From Rhodococcus sp. B7740 (GTDB lineage Bacteria > Actinomycetota > Actinomycetes > Mycobacteriales > Mycobacteriaceae), in the NCBI RefSeq assembly GCF_000954115.1, contig NZ_CP010797.1, positions 3,100,001 to 3,164,000 on the forward strand: a stretch of 64,000 nt of DNA, read 5' to 3'. Under the pieces are notes generated by a model. It made no database searches and had not been told where the DNA came from. It saw only the letters and a program-made list of their open reading frames with translations. A program made the translations under genes and the position numbers. Below are positions 34,715 to 43,783 of the stretch, piece after piece (position 1 is the first letter of the stretch; each line of letters opens with the position of its first letter).

Positions 34715-35232
34715 TTTTTTCCTGCTGCCCATAGGTTCCCATCCTGCCGCATCGCCCCCGCAATGCCCACTCTGCCCGAAACAGCTGCACTGCGAAAGTG
34801 TTCATTGTGACGGCTGGACAAACCACAAAGGCTCTCGACGGGGAGATTTTCGACGGGCGACACCAAGCCTAGTGCCACATGACAGCTGATATAAAGCATG
34901 CGCACAGGGCACGGGCGAACTCAGCAGCGAACGTTGCGTCGCCAGGGTAGTATCTCACAACGTCATAGTTCACCGACGTGACCGCTACGTCCTAAAAGCC
35001 ACCCTCTACGATCGAGCGAACCCTTCAAAGTCGCGAGTTTTAGACCTGAACAGAATCGCAAATTATCGAAGCAGTCGTCACCACCATAGGAGAGTAACCA
35101 CATCGACTCCTCAGCTTCAAAGAGAAGCAATAGCTACTCTTGAGCTTCGTCCCAGATTTTGCAATTCTGAGCCAGGCCCTCACTGATCCTGGAGCTACAA
35201 CTACTATCAACCCGTGAAAAGGAGAACAAAAC
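34715..35232. other. Long AT-rich divergent intergenic region
   Basis: About 520 bases between divergent genes, without a supported ORF. The only clear signal is AAAAGGAG shortly before the GTG at 35233. I see no obvious -10 box close to that GTG, so the WecG-type gene probably has a leader in this region. No RNA motif was recognised. Confidence 0.45.
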
Positions 35233-36030
35233 GTGGAGATAACTCAAGCCAGCCCCAAGAGAATTTGGGTAGGGAAAGTACCCTTCGAAGTAACCTCACT
35301 CTCAGGTGCGGTCTCTCGAGTTATTGACGCAGCGACAGCTGTAGAATCATTATCCGTACGGCTATCGAATGCGTACTGCGTCGCCCTAGCCGCGAAGGAA
35401 GACGAGTACTCGAAGCTTCTGAATGGTCACGGCCTCAACTTCCCAGATGGAACACCAGTCGTATGGTTCATGAGATTGCGATCAAGGAATTCTGGAGCTG
35501 GGCGAGTCCGAGGACCATCGCTATTTGTAGAGACGCTACGACAAACTGAGGGCACCGCCGTTCGGCACTTTTTCCTCGGCACCACAGACGAAACTTTGAG
35601 AAGACTGACCGACGCGATAGAGACAAACTATCCCGGCGCTCAAATTGCTGGATCCTATTCACCCCCATTCGCACCTGTCTCCCCAGAAATCACCGCCTCT
35701 TGCACCGCGGAGGTTCGTAAAACAAATGCAACAATCGTTTGGGTAGCTTTAGGAACGCCTAAACAGGATTTTCTCGCTCAAGCATTAGCTGAAAAAGTTG
35801 GCCTACCATGTATCGCAGTCGGTGCGGCATTCGATTTCGTTGCCGGCACAACCAAAGAGGCTCCTACTTGGATCCAGAATAGCGGGCTAGAGTGGCTTTA
35901 CCGGTTTGCCAGCGAGCCCAAACGCCTTTGGCGCAGATATCTTATCGGCAACATTCAATTCCTTAGGTCAGCTACAGGCGAGTTATTGGCCAACACACGA
36001 CACAATCCGCCAAGATTTAGAGAGATGTAA
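35233..36030 (+). CDS. WecG/TagA/CpsF-family (GT26) glycosyltransferase
   Basis: 265 residues from a GTG with AAAAGGAG upstream. The family pattern is clear: LSNAYCVALAAKEDEYSKLL, GLNFPDGTPVVW, FFLGTTDETLRRL, GSYSPPF, VALGTPKQDFLA and a C-terminal QNSGLEWLYRFASEPKRLWRRYL. GT26 enzymes add a sugar such as ManNAc, GlcA or Man to a lipid-linked first sugar at the membrane. Its 3' end overlaps the convergent GT4 gene by 14 bases. The low GC content and A-rich third positions mark it as part of the island. Confidence 0.9.
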   Translation: MEITQASPKRIWVGKVPFEVTSLSGAVSRVIDAATAVESLSVRLSNAYCVALAAKEDEYSKLLNGHGLNFPDGTPVVWFMRLRSRNSGAGRVRGPSLFVETLRQTEGTAVRHFFLGTTDETLRRLTDAIETNYPGAQIAGSYSPPFAPVSPEITASCTAEVRKTNATIVWVALGTPKQDFLAQALAEKVGLPCIAVGAAFDFVAGTTKEAPTWIQNSGLEWLYRFASEPKRLWRRYLIGNIQFLRSATGELLANTRHNPPRFREM

Positions 36031-37159
36031 GACGAGAGTACAAATCCTGAATCTGCGCCAACCATACGCCCGGAGCATATCGCTTTTCGTATAGCTTGCG
36101 TGCATTGTGCCGGTAACTGTCTAGTGCTTTGATTCGGTCAAGGCAAACACTAAATGCGTCTGGCTCAATGCTATGTGGGAACATCTCCCCAGCTCCATCA
36201 GCAGTCAGCGACGAAGCAGAGGCGCAGTTTTCTGAAATTACGATTGGCGTGCCTGATTGAAGCGCTTCGAGCGCTACCGTAGGTACGCCCTCTGACCACA
36301 GACTTGGTATCACCAGTCCAACTGAACCTGCAATCAAATCACGAACCTCGCTCGATTTCATCTGACCTTTATACCGAAATACATTAGGAAACTCCTTCTC
36401 AGCGCGTATCACCTCGCGCGAGAGCGGACCAGAACCTACGAAGGTTAGCTTTTGCGAATGCGGCCAGTTCTGCAGTAACCAGGAAACACCTTTCTCAGGA
36501 ACCAGACGTCCAACAAAAACCCACGAATCACGCTTGCAGATGGCCTCGACAGTGCCGAACTCGGCCGCAAAATTAGGAATTTCACGAGTTAGCGTATCCG
36601 GTCGTAAATTTTGAAATAACGATGTCGCACGGGCGTTTAGAGTAACGATGGCATTCGCACTGTTCAAAATTGGAGAATGCTTGCCTGAAGACCGAGTTGC
36701 CCAAGCCAGCGGAACAGTCGCTGCAGCGGAATCTCTGTAGCATCTATGCTCGACAGCTTTTGCCGCCGAGTAAATCAAGCAATCTTGACAATCGTGGCCG
36801 TCCCGCCACAACAGCGCGGACGCGCAAACAGCCCGGAAGTTATGCATTGTTGCTACTACTGGAATCGCAGTGCGAGTTACCCAGCTTGTACCCCAATTCG
36901 GGAATAGATTATGAACGTGAATCACGTCCGGTCTAAAGCGTCCGAGCGAATCCGTAGGGTCGTTACGCCCATACCCCGCAGCGGACGCAGCAGCCTTCAG
37001 GGGGTATAGCCGCGACTTAGCTTCCTCGTCGGTCCACTTCAGGACTGGTAGCACGTCATGACCAGCCGCACTGAGACACTCGATCTGTGCGTCGACTACT
37101 TGATTCTCACCGGACGGAGAATCGCTTGAGTAATAGCTATGAACGACTGCAACCCTCAC
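36017..37159 (-). CDS. GT4-family glycosyltransferase
   Basis: 380 residues from a GTG that overlaps the upstream stop (GTGA). GT-B fold with MRVAVVHSYYSSDSPSGENQVV at the N-terminus, VIHVHNLFPNWG, a Cys-rich insert (CASALLWRDGHDCQDCLIY) typical of certain polysaccharide GT4 enzymes, WVFVGRLVPEKGV and the EX7E site SEGVPTVALEALQSGTPIV. It is the last gene of the leftward island operon from 42092. Confidence 0.87.
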   Translation of the reverse strand: MRVAVVHSYYSSDSPSGENQVVDAQIECLSAAGHDVLPVLKWTDEEAKSRLYPLKAAASAAGYGRNDPTDSLGRFRPDVIHVHNLFPNWGTSWVTRTAIPVVATMHNFRAVCASALLWRDGHDCQDCLIYSAAKAVEHRCYRDSAAATVPLAWATRSSGKHSPILNSANAIVTLNARATSLFQNLRPDTLTREIPNFAAEFGTVEAICKRDSWVFVGRLVPEKGVSWLLQNWPHSQKLTFVGSGPLSREVIRAEKEFPNVFRYKGQMKSSEVRDLIAGSVGLVIPSLWSEGVPTVALEALQSGTPIVISENCASASSLTADGAGEMFPHSIEPDAFSVCLDRIKALDSYRHNARKLYEKRYAPGVWLAQIQDLYSRLTSL

Positions 37160-37728
37160 TCCTCAGCCCATCCTGGTACAGACGCTCCGTCGGCCGCCGC
37201 AGATGTTTTGAAGCTCACTACCGCGGGGTTGCCAAAGACAGTGCTATTGCTCGGTACTGAAATTAGCACCACGGATCCGGCACCAACCTTCGAATAGTCG
37301 TCGAGTTCGATGTCTCCCAGAATTATCGCACCACAGCCAACGACTACACCATTGCCTAGGCGCGGGACCGGTCCGCCGTCCCGTCGGCTGCCAATTGTGA
37401 CACCGTTTCGCAAAGTCACGTCGGAACCGATGTTGCAGTGATCGTTTACGACCATGCCAAATCCGTGAAAGATCGTAAGACCAGGACCCACACTCGTTTT
37501 TGGGCGAAGCTCCAAGCCCACTACGAGTTCAGACCAAATCCGGTAAAGAAGCACCAGAGGAAGTGAGATCCTTCGCGGCCTCCACCGGTCTCCCATAGTC
37601 AACTGACACAGGCGAAAAAGAACCAGAGTGAGCTGAATCTTTAAATCTCGCGGATTTGCCTTGATATCTCGCGCGACAAACTGTCGAAAGTTCGCCGCAG
37701 TCGTCCAATGCCATTCACTATCAACCAT
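37156..37728 (-). CDS. Serine O-acetyltransferase-like protein
   Basis: 190 residues from ATG 37728 (GGGGGA upstream; ATG 37749 is possible but lies further inside the preceding gene). A helical N-terminal half is followed by the left-handed beta-helix GPGLTIFHGFGMVVNDHCNIG, VTIGSRRDGGPVPRLGNGVVVG and AGSVVLISVPSNSTVFGNPA. This matches CysE-type enzymes of polysaccharide loci, which acetylate a sugar rather than serine. Short overlaps on both sides indicate a polycistronic transcript. Confidence 0.83.
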   Translation of the reverse strand: MVDSEWHWTTAANFRQFVARDIKANPRDLKIQLTLVLFRLCQLTMGDRWRPRRISLPLVLLYRIWSELVVGLELRPKTSVGPGLTIFHGFGMVVNDHCNIGSDVTLRNGVTIGSRRDGGPVPRLGNGVVVGCGAIILGDIELDDYSKVGAGSVVLISVPSNSTVFGNPAVVSFKTSAAADGASVPGWAEE

Positions 37729-38563
37729 TTGCAATCCCCCGAAATTCACGAAGCGATCGAATGAGCCAGCTCCTCCATGTTACTACTTCCGTCCGGACTG
37801 TCCATCTTGCTTCGTTCGGTAGATCAGCTGCGGGAACCCCTTCATTAGCAAGTCGGTGCCGCCGAAGTGCGAGATCAGCGTAGCGGGCGTTGCGGCGAAC
37901 ATATCCTAGGCTGACCGGTCGCGAAGTTCTGTAGTTCACCAGAACATCGGATAGACATCTCACCTTTTCGTTCTGTAGCTTTAGGAACAGAGCGTAGTCC
38001 TGTGCCCGTCTACAAGACTCGTCGTACCCTCCTGCGGCTCTGAGAATACTCGAGCGAAACATGCAGGATGGATGCGGTACTGGCATTTGATTAGAGTTCT
38101 GACGTGCCCGTATCATCTGGTCGTCAGTTGGCCACGAAGCGCGCGCAGGTCCGCCCCAGTCGCCAAACTCGGCCACCTGGCTTGCAATAACGGCCAGTTC
38201 ATCGTCGGAACGCATCTCTGCCACTTGAAGCTCAAGCCTGGTGTTCATCGACACATCATCAGCGTCTTGGATCGCAACGAATTCTCCCACTGCGCGTGCG
38301 ATTGCGCGATTTCGCGCAACACCCGACCCCGAGTTCTTATCTAGCTTGATCAGGACGATCCTGTCATCCTCCTGTGCAATATCCGCAATTGCGGAGGCCG
38401 TGGCATCGGTAGATGCATCGTCGACAACTATCAGTTCCCAGCTGTCGAATGTCTGACACCGTATTGATTCAACCGCTTCCGCGACAGTGTCAATGTCGTT
38501 AAAGGTCGGCATAACAACAGATACCGTAGGTGCACCCCGGCGAAAAGCGTCAGTGGTTGCCAT
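37721..38563 (-). CDS. GT2-family glycosyltransferase
   Basis: 280 residues from ATG 38563, with GAGG eight bases upstream. The GT-A domain is standard: VSVVMPTFNDIDTVAEAVESI, LIVVDDASTDATASAI, GSGVARNRAIARAVGEFVAIQDADDVS with the metal-binding DAD. The C-terminal part carries the acceptor motif GGYDESCRRAQDYALFLKL, which has the ED/QD-type catalytic base. Overlaps the pyruvyltransferase gene by 14 bases. Confidence 0.88.
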   Translation of the reverse strand: MATTDAFRRGAPTVSVVMPTFNDIDTVAEAVESIRCQTFDSWELIVVDDASTDATASAIADIAQEDDRIVLIKLDKNSGSGVARNRAIARAVGEFVAIQDADDVSMNTRLELQVAEMRSDDELAVIASQVAEFGDWGGPARASWPTDDQMIRARQNSNQMPVPHPSCMFRSSILRAAGGYDESCRRAQDYALFLKLQNEKVRCLSDVLVNYRTSRPVSLGYVRRNARYADLALRRHRLANEGVPAADLPNEARWTVRTEVVTWRSWLIRSLREFRGIANG

Positions 38564-39665
38564 GTAGCACCTCAGCAACATCTGACCACATAGTTTGTAC
38601 CTCCCGGCTCAAGGCATCAAGCCGTAGAACAAGCTCTTCTGGCGCGCCATGCTGAACCAAAGCATCAAGCCCCGCAGTGGTCGCAGCCGAATCAGTCGGG
38701 CTCTTCAACCATTCGGAAACTCCAAACTGAGTCAGAACTTGCTCATACTTGTGTGACCACGAGTGGGTGACCACGGGGGTGTTCGTCGCCAAAGCAGCGA
38801 GTACGGCGTGATAACGCCCTGACAGGACAAGCTTCGACTTTCCGATATATTCTTTTGTTTGCCAACCAGTGAGGTTACTAACAATCTCAAGCGGTGCCGC
38901 TTCGGCAACTCTTTCCAGTAACTGCAAATCGCGGCGACCTTCATGCAGTAAACCGACCGGTTCAATTCTATTCATCCTGGCCCATTTCACCGCAGCCACC
39001 AGGGTGTCCATATATTTCGCGTCCGATCCCCGTACCGCCAGATTCCAATTCGGGACGATGACGAGCCGAGGTACTCTCGATTCAGCGGCTATGACCGAAT
39101 CTCGATTCGCTTCGCCGATAGTGATATCGGGGGCAATCTTGCATCGTTCTGGCGGTAGGCCTAGATCCAAAAGGTGTTCGTAAGACGAGCGCTCCCGCGC
39201 ATAGATTGCGTTGGCATTGAGCAGAGCTTCTCTAGCCACCCTTCGATAGGGCTCCCCTGTGAAGGGCCCAAATGCCTGAGGCAAAAGAACTATGTCAATA
39301 TCATTCATCCTCCATTGCTGATACTTTCGCCCCAGCCAAAGGGCAGTATGGATGCCCCAGGCGTCGCCAAAGGCGAATCCAGAGGCGTCGAGAACTGCGG
39401 ATACTGATTTGATGGTGGTATAGCTTCCTACGCGCACTCTGGGCGTAAATTGATCCAGGGACTTTAAACGGACGTTCCCTACGTACTTGTTCAGACCCAG
39501 TTCTGACGCCAGGCCTGGATCAACTTTCCCCGCGGATACTGAAGGCTGATAGCCGAAACTCCTGATCCGGGACGATGCAGTACGTAGAAGTTGTTCAGCG
39601 CCTCGATTACCCGAGCTGACGTTTTGAACTTCTGCACCTGAAATGAGTATATTGTCGCGTTTCAT
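38550..39665 (-). CDS. Polysaccharide pyruvyl transferase family protein
   Basis: 371 residues, taken from the ATG (39665) that overlaps the upstream stop in ATGA form (an ATG two codons earlier is possible). The protein fits the CsaB/WcaK-type family: ILISGAEVQNVSSGNRGAEQLL with the N-terminal glycine-rich loop, VLLPQAFGPFTGEP, ILSGRYHAVLAALATNTPVV near the C-terminus with its family His. It should transfer pyruvate from PEP to a sugar to form a ketal, adding negative charge to the glycan. Confidence 0.85.
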   Translation of the reverse strand: MKRDNILISGAEVQNVSSGNRGAEQLLRTASSRIRSFGYQPSVSAGKVDPGLASELGLNKYVGNVRLKSLDQFTPRVRVGSYTTIKSVSAVLDASGFAFGDAWGIHTALWLGRKYQQWRMNDIDIVLLPQAFGPFTGEPYRRVAREALLNANAIYARERSSYEHLLDLGLPPERCKIAPDITIGEANRDSVIAAESRVPRLVIVPNWNLAVRGSDAKYMDTLVAAVKWARMNRIEPVGLLHEGRRDLQLLERVAEAAPLEIVSNLTGWQTKEYIGKSKLVLSGRYHAVLAALATNTPVVTHSWSHKYEQVLTQFGVSEWLKSPTDSAATTAGLDALVQHGAPEELVLRLDALSREVQTMWSDVAEVLHGNH

Positions 39666-40717
39666 TGCCATCCGACAACCATTCCGGTGCTTCGTTTTCG
39701 ACTGCGAGGAACAAGTTGGTTCGGCAGCCCGTATCCGACAGCGACCAGCATGATTATCCTCTCATCGTCATCTAGTGACACCAGCTTCTTCATTGCAGCT
39801 TCCTTCTGCTCGAGGTCAGGCCAGTTGATACAGCAGCTATTCAATCCCAAACCCTCCAACCCGAGGATGAATCCTGTGACAAACAGGCCGCCATCAACGT
39901 AGATCGCATGGCGGTCACGTTCGTGCTCGTATCCTCGAAGCTGGCCGACTACAACGCAGATCGTCGGTATCTGCTCGGCGAAGCCGGCAGTGCCCATTGG
40001 AACTTTCGATATTGCGACGCGTAATGCAGGATCGTCAACGGCAATGACCCTCAGGCTTTGCCTGTTGCATGCACTTGGTGCAGTGAGTCCAATTTCAACC
40101 GCTTGTTCAATTAAGTTTCTTGGAACAGGCTTCGTCTCGAACTGACGAATGGACCGCCGATGCCGAGCAATTTCGCGCAGAGCCGTGTATTTTTCTGAAG
40201 CGTTCGATAACTCAGACTGGATGAACGGATGCGATTTTTCAATTTCAGGCGATGAAGATGCTAGTGACACCGTTAGCGACAACCATCGTTGCCTGGCCGC
40301 GATAACCCTGGGGTCCCCGCTGTTCGAGGTCTCGCGAAAATACATGTCGAGCACATCTTTGAACCATTGCAGTTCGGGCTCGTCGCGATCATCTTGTGCC
40401 TGCAGGTATGAAGCAGCGGTCTTGACTGTTCTCTCAATGAAGTCACCAGCGAACGAATCCCTTCGAGGCTTCGAGACGAGCCCTTTTTCGAGACGGTGAA
40501 TTGAGCGGCGTAGAAACATCCGATTATTTTCAGACATCTCAGTATCGAAATGCATGCGTTTGCCAGCCTGCACGGCGCGTTGCTCTCCGACGAAGGCCTG
40601 AGAAATCACGGAAGCGGCCGTAGCGCCAATAACCTTCGGCAGCGTCACTGACCACCTAGAGATAAGTTGCTGTTTCACTGGGGACAGCCTTGATCGGAGT
40701 CTATTTATTGATTGCAT
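39662..40717 (-). CDS. Nitroreductase-like flavoprotein with N-terminal extension
   Basis: 351 residues from ATG 40717 (further upstream ATGs lie inside the flippase gene). The C-terminal ~190 residues are a nitroreductase fold: RHRRSIRQFETKPVP, APSACNRQSLRVIAV (FMN phosphate site), YVDGGLFVTGFILGLEGLGL and ILVAVGYGLPNQ. The first ~160 residues are an unrecognised helical extension with MSENNRMFLRRSIHRLEKGL. Its place between flippase and pyruvyltransferase genes with overlapping ends suggests a role in glycan synthesis; the substrate is unknown. Confidence 0.8.
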   Translation of the reverse strand: MQSINRLRSRLSPVKQQLISRWSVTLPKVIGATAASVISQAFVGEQRAVQAGKRMHFDTEMSENNRMFLRRSIHRLEKGLVSKPRRDSFAGDFIERTVKTAASYLQAQDDRDEPELQWFKDVLDMYFRETSNSGDPRVIAARQRWLSLTVSLASSSPEIEKSHPFIQSELSNASEKYTALREIARHRRSIRQFETKPVPRNLIEQAVEIGLTAPSACNRQSLRVIAVDDPALRVAISKVPMGTAGFAEQIPTICVVVGQLRGYEHERDRHAIYVDGGLFVTGFILGLEGLGLNSCCINWPDLEQKEAAMKKLVSLDDDERIIMLVAVGYGLPNQLVPRSRKRSTGMVVGWQ

Positions 40718-42092
40718 CGACCAATCTTCTTTCGTCAATGAGCTTCGCGCATGCTTGCTCGGTTCTGCGCACTGAAACAAAGGCTGAAGTGACAGATACC
40801 GTTAGAATTCTTCGGCCACGAGCTGTCGGACAGAATGAGAAAACTATGGCTAGAAAGTAGCTTGTGAGCGCCGCATAAACCGCTCCCCAGATTCCGATGA
40901 CCGGCAAGAGCAATAGATTCAACGCGATATTCATTGAAAGTCCCAGCAGATTGCTCACGAAGCTATAGCCGTATGCTTTTTCTACTATCAGAAATTTGCT
41001 AATAAGCTGCCTGGAAAAGATTGGAATCAGCACTACGGCGTAGACAGTCATGATGTCGGCCGCTATTTCGAACTCCTGGCCGTACAGAGTGCGGACTATT
41101 TCCGGCCCAACTATTGCCATCAGGATCGTCGCAGACAGCCCGAGCACTAGCATCTTTCGGGTTGCCGACCTGGAGCTGAATGCGTATTCCGACGCTGAAT
41201 TCGAGCTGATGGAGATCTTACTGAGCAGGACAGTAGCCAAGGCAGCGGCTGCGATCGTTGCCGCTTCCACCATCCGACTCGCAGTCGAATACTGCCCAAC
41301 TAGGAATCCTCCCAGAAGCCCCGCAACAACAAATATGTCAGCTCGAGATGCAAGCACTGCCGCAATACTCGACATCCACAAGAATTTCAGCTCCAAGACT
41401 TCGCGGAAGCCCTGAGCTAGATTACCGAAGGACCTCTTCAAAACTTTGCAGTTAAGTCCTACACACGGCAGCAGAACCGCTTGCCACAGCGCGGCCTCAA
41501 TTCCCTGCGAGATCACCACTAGTTCGATACTTCCCATCCACGCAGCCAGCACTTTTACTGGCAGGAATGCAACCACTAGTACAATGCGCCGTAGAGCGAT
41601 TTGATAAAAGCCACTTCGGCTTGTTCGGATAATCTCAGCGATGTCGAATGTACCTATCGCATATCCCAGGAACAAGACTGAAATCGCCAGTTTCATCTGC
41701 GGCGTTTCGCCATCGATAACTGCAAATGCAATGGCTCCAGCAATGTAGAACGGTGGGATTAGCAGAGCCCTAGCAGCAATTATTACTGATATGGACTCCG
41801 AGAGTCCATCCTTCGCTACGAGTAGCCGATGTATAGCAGCTCCCGAGAGACCACCTATCGAGATTGCCTGTAAAACTGCGACCGCAGCCAGCAACACAGA
41901 AAAGCGTCCGACGGCGTCGGGTCCGATGACGCGTCCCAGAATTACTGTCAGAGCCAAGACGCTTGCCACTCGTAGAAGATTCGAGGCTGTGAGCGCAGCG
42001 GTCTGTCCACCGTCCCGCAGACCGTTTGCGGCCCTTAGGACCACGCCCTCTCTTCTCTTCGTGCGGTAATTATGACCGCTAGAATGCGTCAT
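40701..42092 (-). CDS. Wzx-like flippase of the island
   Basis: 463 residues with about 12-14 hydrophobic helices, opening with TASNLLRVASVLALTVILGRVIGPDAVGRF, the characteristic start of the polysaccharide flippase/MATE superfamily. It is the first gene of the leftward island operon (42092 to 36017). No good Shine-Dalgarno lies before the ATG at 42092; a GTG 16 codons in is an alternative start. It is unrelated in detail to the flippase at 24515-25933, pointing to a second repeat-unit pathway. Confidence 0.85.
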   Translation of the reverse strand: MTHSSGHNYRTKRREGVVLRAANGLRDGGQTAALTASNLLRVASVLALTVILGRVIGPDAVGRFSVLLAAVAVLQAISIGGLSGAAIHRLLVAKDGLSESISVIIAARALLIPPFYIAGAIAFAVIDGETPQMKLAISVLFLGYAIGTFDIAEIIRTSRSGFYQIALRRIVLVVAFLPVKVLAAWMGSIELVVISQGIEAALWQAVLLPCVGLNCKVLKRSFGNLAQGFREVLELKFLWMSSIAAVLASRADIFVVAGLLGGFLVGQYSTASRMVEAATIAAAALATVLLSKISISSNSASEYAFSSRSATRKMLVLGLSATILMAIVGPEIVRTLYGQEFEIAADIMTVYAVVLIPIFSRQLISKFLIVEKAYGYSFVSNLLGLSMNIALNLLLLPVIGIWGAVYAALTSYFLAIVFSFCPTARGRRILTVSVTSAFVSVRRTEQACAKLIDERRLVDAINK

Positions 42093-42787
42093 AGGGGGCT
42101 ACGCCGGATGTCGATACCGACCGGAGGTTGACGAACCTCTGGTTGTCGAATGGGTGTAACGCTCGCCCAAAGAGACATTTTCATAGGCCCCGACTTAGGA
42201 CCGCTGGCCGGAGCCACGCCCAAGTAGTCACGCGCATTCCCAGTCGAGCTTCGCGTGCCATTCAGAGTGACGCCGGGTGCAGTCGAATTGAAGTCCACTG
42301 GGTGTCGAGCCTGAAGGTTCGCAGCCGTGGCGTTGGCCGCAGCTGGACAAGCCGGAAATGTCTCGCTGCTGTCTTGCACATTCGAAGCCGAGTGTCCGTT
42401 GCCCAGGTGTGCCAAATATTCGCTACTTTCGTCCGCTGAGTAATTTGCCCCGCTTGCACTGAAAGCCGCTTGGTCGTGGAGCTCAGAGCCTCGGCAAGCG
42501 GCAACGGAGTGCCGACCGAGCCGGCGCCGAGGCTTGTAAGTGCCGTGCACGCTCGGCCATCTGGGCACCCACAATTCACGGCACCATATTGATTTCATCG
42601 GTATCACGACCATCACCTCCCTCACCATTGCAGTCGTTCTCTCAGTAGTCTTTGGGCCTTAAAATTTCGCGTTCGCGATGTCGTGTTGACCAATAAGGTT
42701 TTCGTAGTTGGTTAGACTCGGCCGCTTTAAGTAGTCAAGGCGACCCGAAAGTGAGTCTGCACTGGGGCACCATCAGCGATAGATTTG
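42093..42787 (-). other. Low-GC gap with a possible gene remnant
   Basis: About 695 bases without a convincing gene. The longest minus-strand frame (42089-42628, 179 codons) has no Shine-Dalgarno and an unbalanced composition. Its later part (TAPGVTLNGTRSSTG then DYLGVAPASGPKSGP) faintly resembles the C-terminal end of secreted right-handed beta-helix proteins, so it may be the decayed end of such a gene. Frames on the plus strand (for example 42128-42439) look even less protein-like. This gap marks the right edge of the low-GC island. Confidence 0.3.
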
Positions 42788-43783
42788 CTACGTTCGCAAG
42801 CTATCTACGTTCTCCCGATACCACTCAACGGTGGATGCGATTCCCCCCTCGAGGTCAATCTGCGGCTTCCATCCCGCGTCCCGCAACTTGTTCACGTCGA
42901 GCAATTTCTGCGGTGTGCCGTCCGGCTTGGAGGTGTCCCACTCGGTCTCGCCCTCGAATCCAACTGCTGCGGCCACAATCTGGGCGATCTCCTTGATCGT
43001 CGCGTCCTCGCCGGTTCCCACATTCACCTGATCTGGCCCGTCATAGTTCTCGAGGAGGTGGATGCATGCGGCGGCCATGTCATCGACGTGCAGGAACTCG
43101 CGTCTCGGCGAGCCGGTGCCCCAGTTGGTCACGGTATCGACACCAGCACGGCGAGCCTCGTCGTAACGACGAATGAGAGATGGCAGAACGTGCGAGCCCT
43201 TCGGTGAGAAGTTGTCGCCCGGGCCGTACAGGTTGGTTGGCATCGCCGATATCCACGGCAGACCGTACTGCTTACGCACCGACTGGATCTGTAAGATCCC
43301 AGCGATCTTGGCTATGGCGTACGCATCGTTGGTCGGCTCGAGATGCCCGGTGAGGAGGTACTCCTCTTTGATCGGTTGCGGAGCCAGTTTCGGGTAGATA
43401 CACGACGACCCGAGGAACAGCACCCGTTCTACGTTTTGTGCCAGGGCCGCGTCCAAGACATTCACCTGGATGCGCAGGTTGTCCGAGAGAAAATCGACGG
43501 GATATGTGCTGTTGGCTAGGATGCCACCGACTTTGGCTGCCGCCAATACCACCGTCTTCGGCTTGGATTCCTCGAAAAACGCAAACACCGCGTCGCGGTC
43601 CTTGAGATCCAATTCGGATGACGGGCGGCCGATCAAATTACTGAAACCGGATGCCTCGAGCTGCCGCCAGATAGCGGATCCCACCAATCCGCGGTGCCCG
43701 GCCACATAGAACGGCGCATCACGATCCAGCGGAGCGGGTGTGTAGTCGCAGGCAGGCGACCCGTTAGTCACCACGGCGCTCAC
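42788..43783 (-). CDS. fcl: GDP-L-fucose synthase
   Basis: 331 residues from a GTG at 43783 that overlaps the gmd stop (GTGA). Short-chain dehydrogenase fold with [16 protein letters not shown] for NADPH, the catalytic set in SSCIYPK and YAIAKIAG (Ser, Tyr, Lys), and [20 protein letters not shown], a hallmark of Fcl/WcaG. It performs the epimerisation and reduction of GDP-4-keto-6-deoxymannose to GDP-L-fucose. Coupled translation with gmd forms a complete GDP-fucose module. Confidence 0.94.
   Translation of the reverse strand: MSAVVTNGSPACDYTPAPLDRDAPFYVAGHRGLVGSAIWRQLEASGFSNLIGRPSSELDLKDRDAVFAFFEESKPKTVVLAAAKVGGILANSTYPVDFLSDNLRIQVNVLDAALAQNVERVLFLGSSCIYPKLAPQPIKEEYLLTGHLEPTNDAYAIAKIAGILQIQSVRKQYGLPWISAMPTNLYGPGDNFSPKGSHVLPSLIRRYDEARRAGVDTVTNWGTGSPRREFLHVDDMAAACIHLLENYDGPDQVNVGTGEDATIKEIAQIVAAAVGFEGETEWDTSKPDGTPQKLLDVNKLRDAGWKPQIDLEGGIASTVEWYRENVDSLRT

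Larger units (their letters stand above)
32300..42790. other. Lower-GC polysaccharide island
   Basis: From about 32.3 to 42.8 kb the base composition falls sharply. Two sample 60-base lines counted by hand gave 55% (35281) and 43% (35761), against a visibly much higher GC content either side. Third-codon positions use A and T freely, unlike flanking genes. The island holds its own polymerase/ligase, flippase, WecG/TagA, GT2, GT4, pyruvyltransferase, nitroreductase-like and acetyltransferase genes. No transposase or direct repeat boundary was found, so exchange by homologous recombination through the conserved flanks is the likelier route. Confidence 0.7.

Noticed and set aside
42089..42628. 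179-codon minus-strand frame as an intact gene
   Set aside because: No ribosome-binding site, odd composition and only a faint beta-helix-like end; kept only as a possible remnant in the gap description.
32300..42790. Genomic island carried by an integrase or insertion sequence
   Set aside because: No transposase, integrase, tRNA end or flanking direct repeat was found; recombination through the flanks is preferred.
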